This document shows positions 42,875 to 44,032 of a stretch of DNA of 44,032 bases, piece after piece (within the stretch, counting starts at the first letter, position 1; each line of letters begins with the position of its first letter). Location: assembly GCA_017745175.1 (NCBI GenBank), contig JAGHZY010000002.1, positions 1-44,032 of the forward strand, read 5' to 3'. Position numbers and translations under genes: made by a program. This stretch comes from Sphingopyxis sp. GTDB lineage: Bacteria > Pseudomonadota > Alphaproteobacteria > Sphingomonadales > Sphingomonadaceae. Below the pieces are notes generated by a model that worked only from the letters and a program-made list of their open reading frames with translations, searched no databases and was not told the DNA's origin.

Positions 42875-43756
42875 ATGGCGACGCTGATGTCCGGATCGGC
42901 CGTTCGGCTGCCGCGCGCGCTGCCCTCGTGGCTGCGTGCCGGCAAACGTTCGCCGCGCGAAATCTGGCCGATGCTGCTCGTCGGTCTGCTCGGCGCCCTG
43001 CTTATCTGGCAGTGTGTTCGCCTGCTCTGGACGTTGCTGACCCCGCTGTCGCCGCTCGGCGCATGGCAACCGCAGACTGCGGTCATCGCCTCGTCCGCTG
43101 AACGGCGCGCGCTTTTTACGAGCCTCGATCCCTTTTTCCGCGACAATGCTCCGGGCCCGGTTTCGGCGACGATAACCTCGGCCGGCCTTACTCTTTTCGG
43201 TGTCAACCTCAACGAGGCGACAGGCGGCGGTTCGGCGATCATCGCGGGCGAGGACGGCGTGCAGACCAGCTATGCGGTCGGCGACGAGATCGCGCCCGGG
43301 CTGAAGCTCGTCGGCGTCGCCTTTGACCATGTGTTGCTCGACCGGGGTGGCGCACGCGAAAGCCTCTTCCTCGATCAGAGCGGCGAGGCGCCGGTCGCGA
43401 ACCCGGCCACGCCGCTGCCCGCACCGACACCCGAGATCGGCGCTTCCCCGACGGGCGCGTCGCCCAGCGGCGAGATGTCCCCCGCCGCGCTCAAGGCGGG
43501 GGTCGGCTTTGCGCCGCGCGCCGAAAACGGCCGCGTCACCGGGCTCGTCGTCCAGCCGCAGGGCGACGGCGCCGCCTTCCGCGCCGCCGGGCTGCGCCCC
43601 GGCGATGTCATCCGTTCGGTGAACGGCCGTCCGATCGGTTCGGCGGGCGATGCCGCATCGCTCGCCAGCCAGCTCGCGCCGGGCGCGCGTATTTCGCTCG
43701 AGGTCGAACGCGGCGCCAGCGTCGTACCCGTCGCCATCTTTCTTTCAAAGCAATAG
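42875..43756 (+). CDS. gspC: Type II secretion system protein GspC
   Basis: A 293-residue inner membrane protein that links the inner membrane platform to the secretin. It has a cytoplasmic N-terminus, one transmembrane helix (WPMLLVGLLGALLIWQCVRL), an HR domain (SAGLTLFGVNLNEATGGGSA, DEIAPGLKLVGVAFDHVLL), a Pro/Ala linker and a C-terminal PDZ domain (AAFRAAGLRPGDVIRSVNGR). AGGGA lies 7 bases before the ATG at 42875, which is preferred over the ATG at 42854. It heads the operon, under a PHO-box-like promoter, and gspD follows after 5 bases. Confidence 0.92.
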   Translation: MATLMSGSAVRLPRALPSWLRAGKRSPREIWPMLLVGLLGALLIWQCVRLLWTLLTPLSPLGAWQPQTAVIASSAERRALFTSLDPFFRDNAPGPVSATITSAGLTLFGVNLNEATGGGSAIIAGEDGVQTSYAVGDEIAPGLKLVGVAFDHVLLDRGGARESLFLDQSGEAPVANPATPLPAPTPEIGASPTGASPSGEMSPAALKAGVGFAPRAENGRVTGLVVQPQGDGAAFRAAGLRPGDVIRSVNGRPIGSAGDAASLASQLAPGARISLEVERGASVVPVAIFLSKQ

Positions 43757-43761
43757 GTTAT

Positions 43762-44032
43762 ATGCGTCTCAAGCTATCCCTCATGCTCGCCGCCGCGCTC
43801 GTTTCCGCCACGCCGGGACCCGCGTTCGCCCAATATACGCTGAACGTTCGCGATGCCGACATCCGCGCCTTCATCCAGGACGCCGCGCGGATTACCGGGC
43901 GGACCTTCGTCATCGACGGCCGCGTCAACGGCAAGGTTTCGGTGGTCACCGACCGGCCGTTGTCGCGCAGCGAATATTTCGAGATTTTCCTCGCGACGCT
44001 GCGCTCGAACGGTCTCGTCGCGGTGCCGGGCC
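43762..44032 (+). CDS. gspD: Type II secretion system secretin GspD, N-terminal part (runs off the window)
   Basis: Only 90 codons are visible. A signal peptide (MRLKLSLMLAAALVSATPGP, then AFA|QYT) leads to the N0 domain (YTLNVRDADIRAFIQDAARI, FVIDGRVNGKVSVVT, EYFEIFLATLRSNGLVAV), the part of the secretin that meets the GspC HR domain. The multimeric outer membrane channel would follow beyond the window. It begins 5 bases after gspC. Confidence 0.92.
   Translation, partial: MRLKLSLMLAAALVSATPGPAFAQYTLNVRDADIRAFIQDAARITGRTFVIDGRVNGKVSVVTDRPLSRSEYFEIFLATLRSNGLVAVPG

Noticed and set aside
39764..43330. Open minus-strand frame of 1188 codons
   Set aside because: It is antisense to the TonB receptor and gspC, whose products are clear; the frame is open only because of GC-rich codon use.

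Overview
The window looks like chromosomal DNA from a GC-rich alphaproteobacterium of the order Sphingomonadales, most like Sphingopyxis or a near relative. This rests on base composition, on two large TonB-dependent receptors, on the lipoprotein/receptor/type II secretion order at the right end, and on GGAG-type ribosome sites. It is an inference from gene content; no database was searched.

Layout. 1-2468 (minus): start of gltD, then an NAD(P)-binding epimerase-like gene translationally coupled to uppP. 2670-4640: tRNA-Leu(CAG) with an integrase remnant just behind it, an M14 peptidase, and a DUF1801 gene whose upstream DNA is a relic of an RraA-like gene. 4639-7976: an NAD salvage locus with the regulator nrtR divergent from nadM-nudix and nadV; an operator-like palindrome fills the overlapping promoters. 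8220-10443: GlxA-type AraC regulator and thiolase. 10671-13841: LysR regulator divergent from a bdcA-like SDR, then an alpha/beta hydrolase-OsmC fusion. 13868-16493: 5'-truncated hipA, an SDR, a frameshifted membrane protein gene and tRNA-Thr(CGT). 16776-19309: glycosyltransferase, then an overlapping ECF sigma/anti-sigma pair. 19427-23264: sulfate ABC importer operon. 23332-28658: a dedA gene cut off exactly where a trimeric autotransporter adhesin ends, followed by a divergent two-component system. 28843-35068: a tight operon of FecI-type sigma, FecR, TonB receptor with signalling domain, and exported S9 peptidase. 35069-38040: a decayed mobile region with a PD-(D/E)XK-like nuclease gene, a frameshifted XRE regulator, a gutted serine recombinase and tRNA-Leu(GAG). 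38359-44032: lipoprotein, TonB receptor, gspC and the start of gspD.

How the parts work together. Three regulatory patterns can be read from the bases. (1) The sigma gene and the TonB receptor gene of the 28.8-35 kb operon carry near-identical bipartite promoters with the same spacing and the same distance to their start codons, the signature of an autoregulated ECF regulon; the attached peptidase makes a peptide (possibly lasso-peptide) uptake and degradation system plausible. (2) The lipoprotein gene and gspC each follow three 11-bp repeats of the PHO-box type and a CCCTAG hexamer at identical distance, which ties the lipoprotein, the receptor and type II secretion to phosphate starvation. 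(3) An NrtR-type site controls nicotinamide salvage. The window is also rich in decay scars: integrase, RraA, hipA, membrane protein, dedA, XRE and recombinase remnants.
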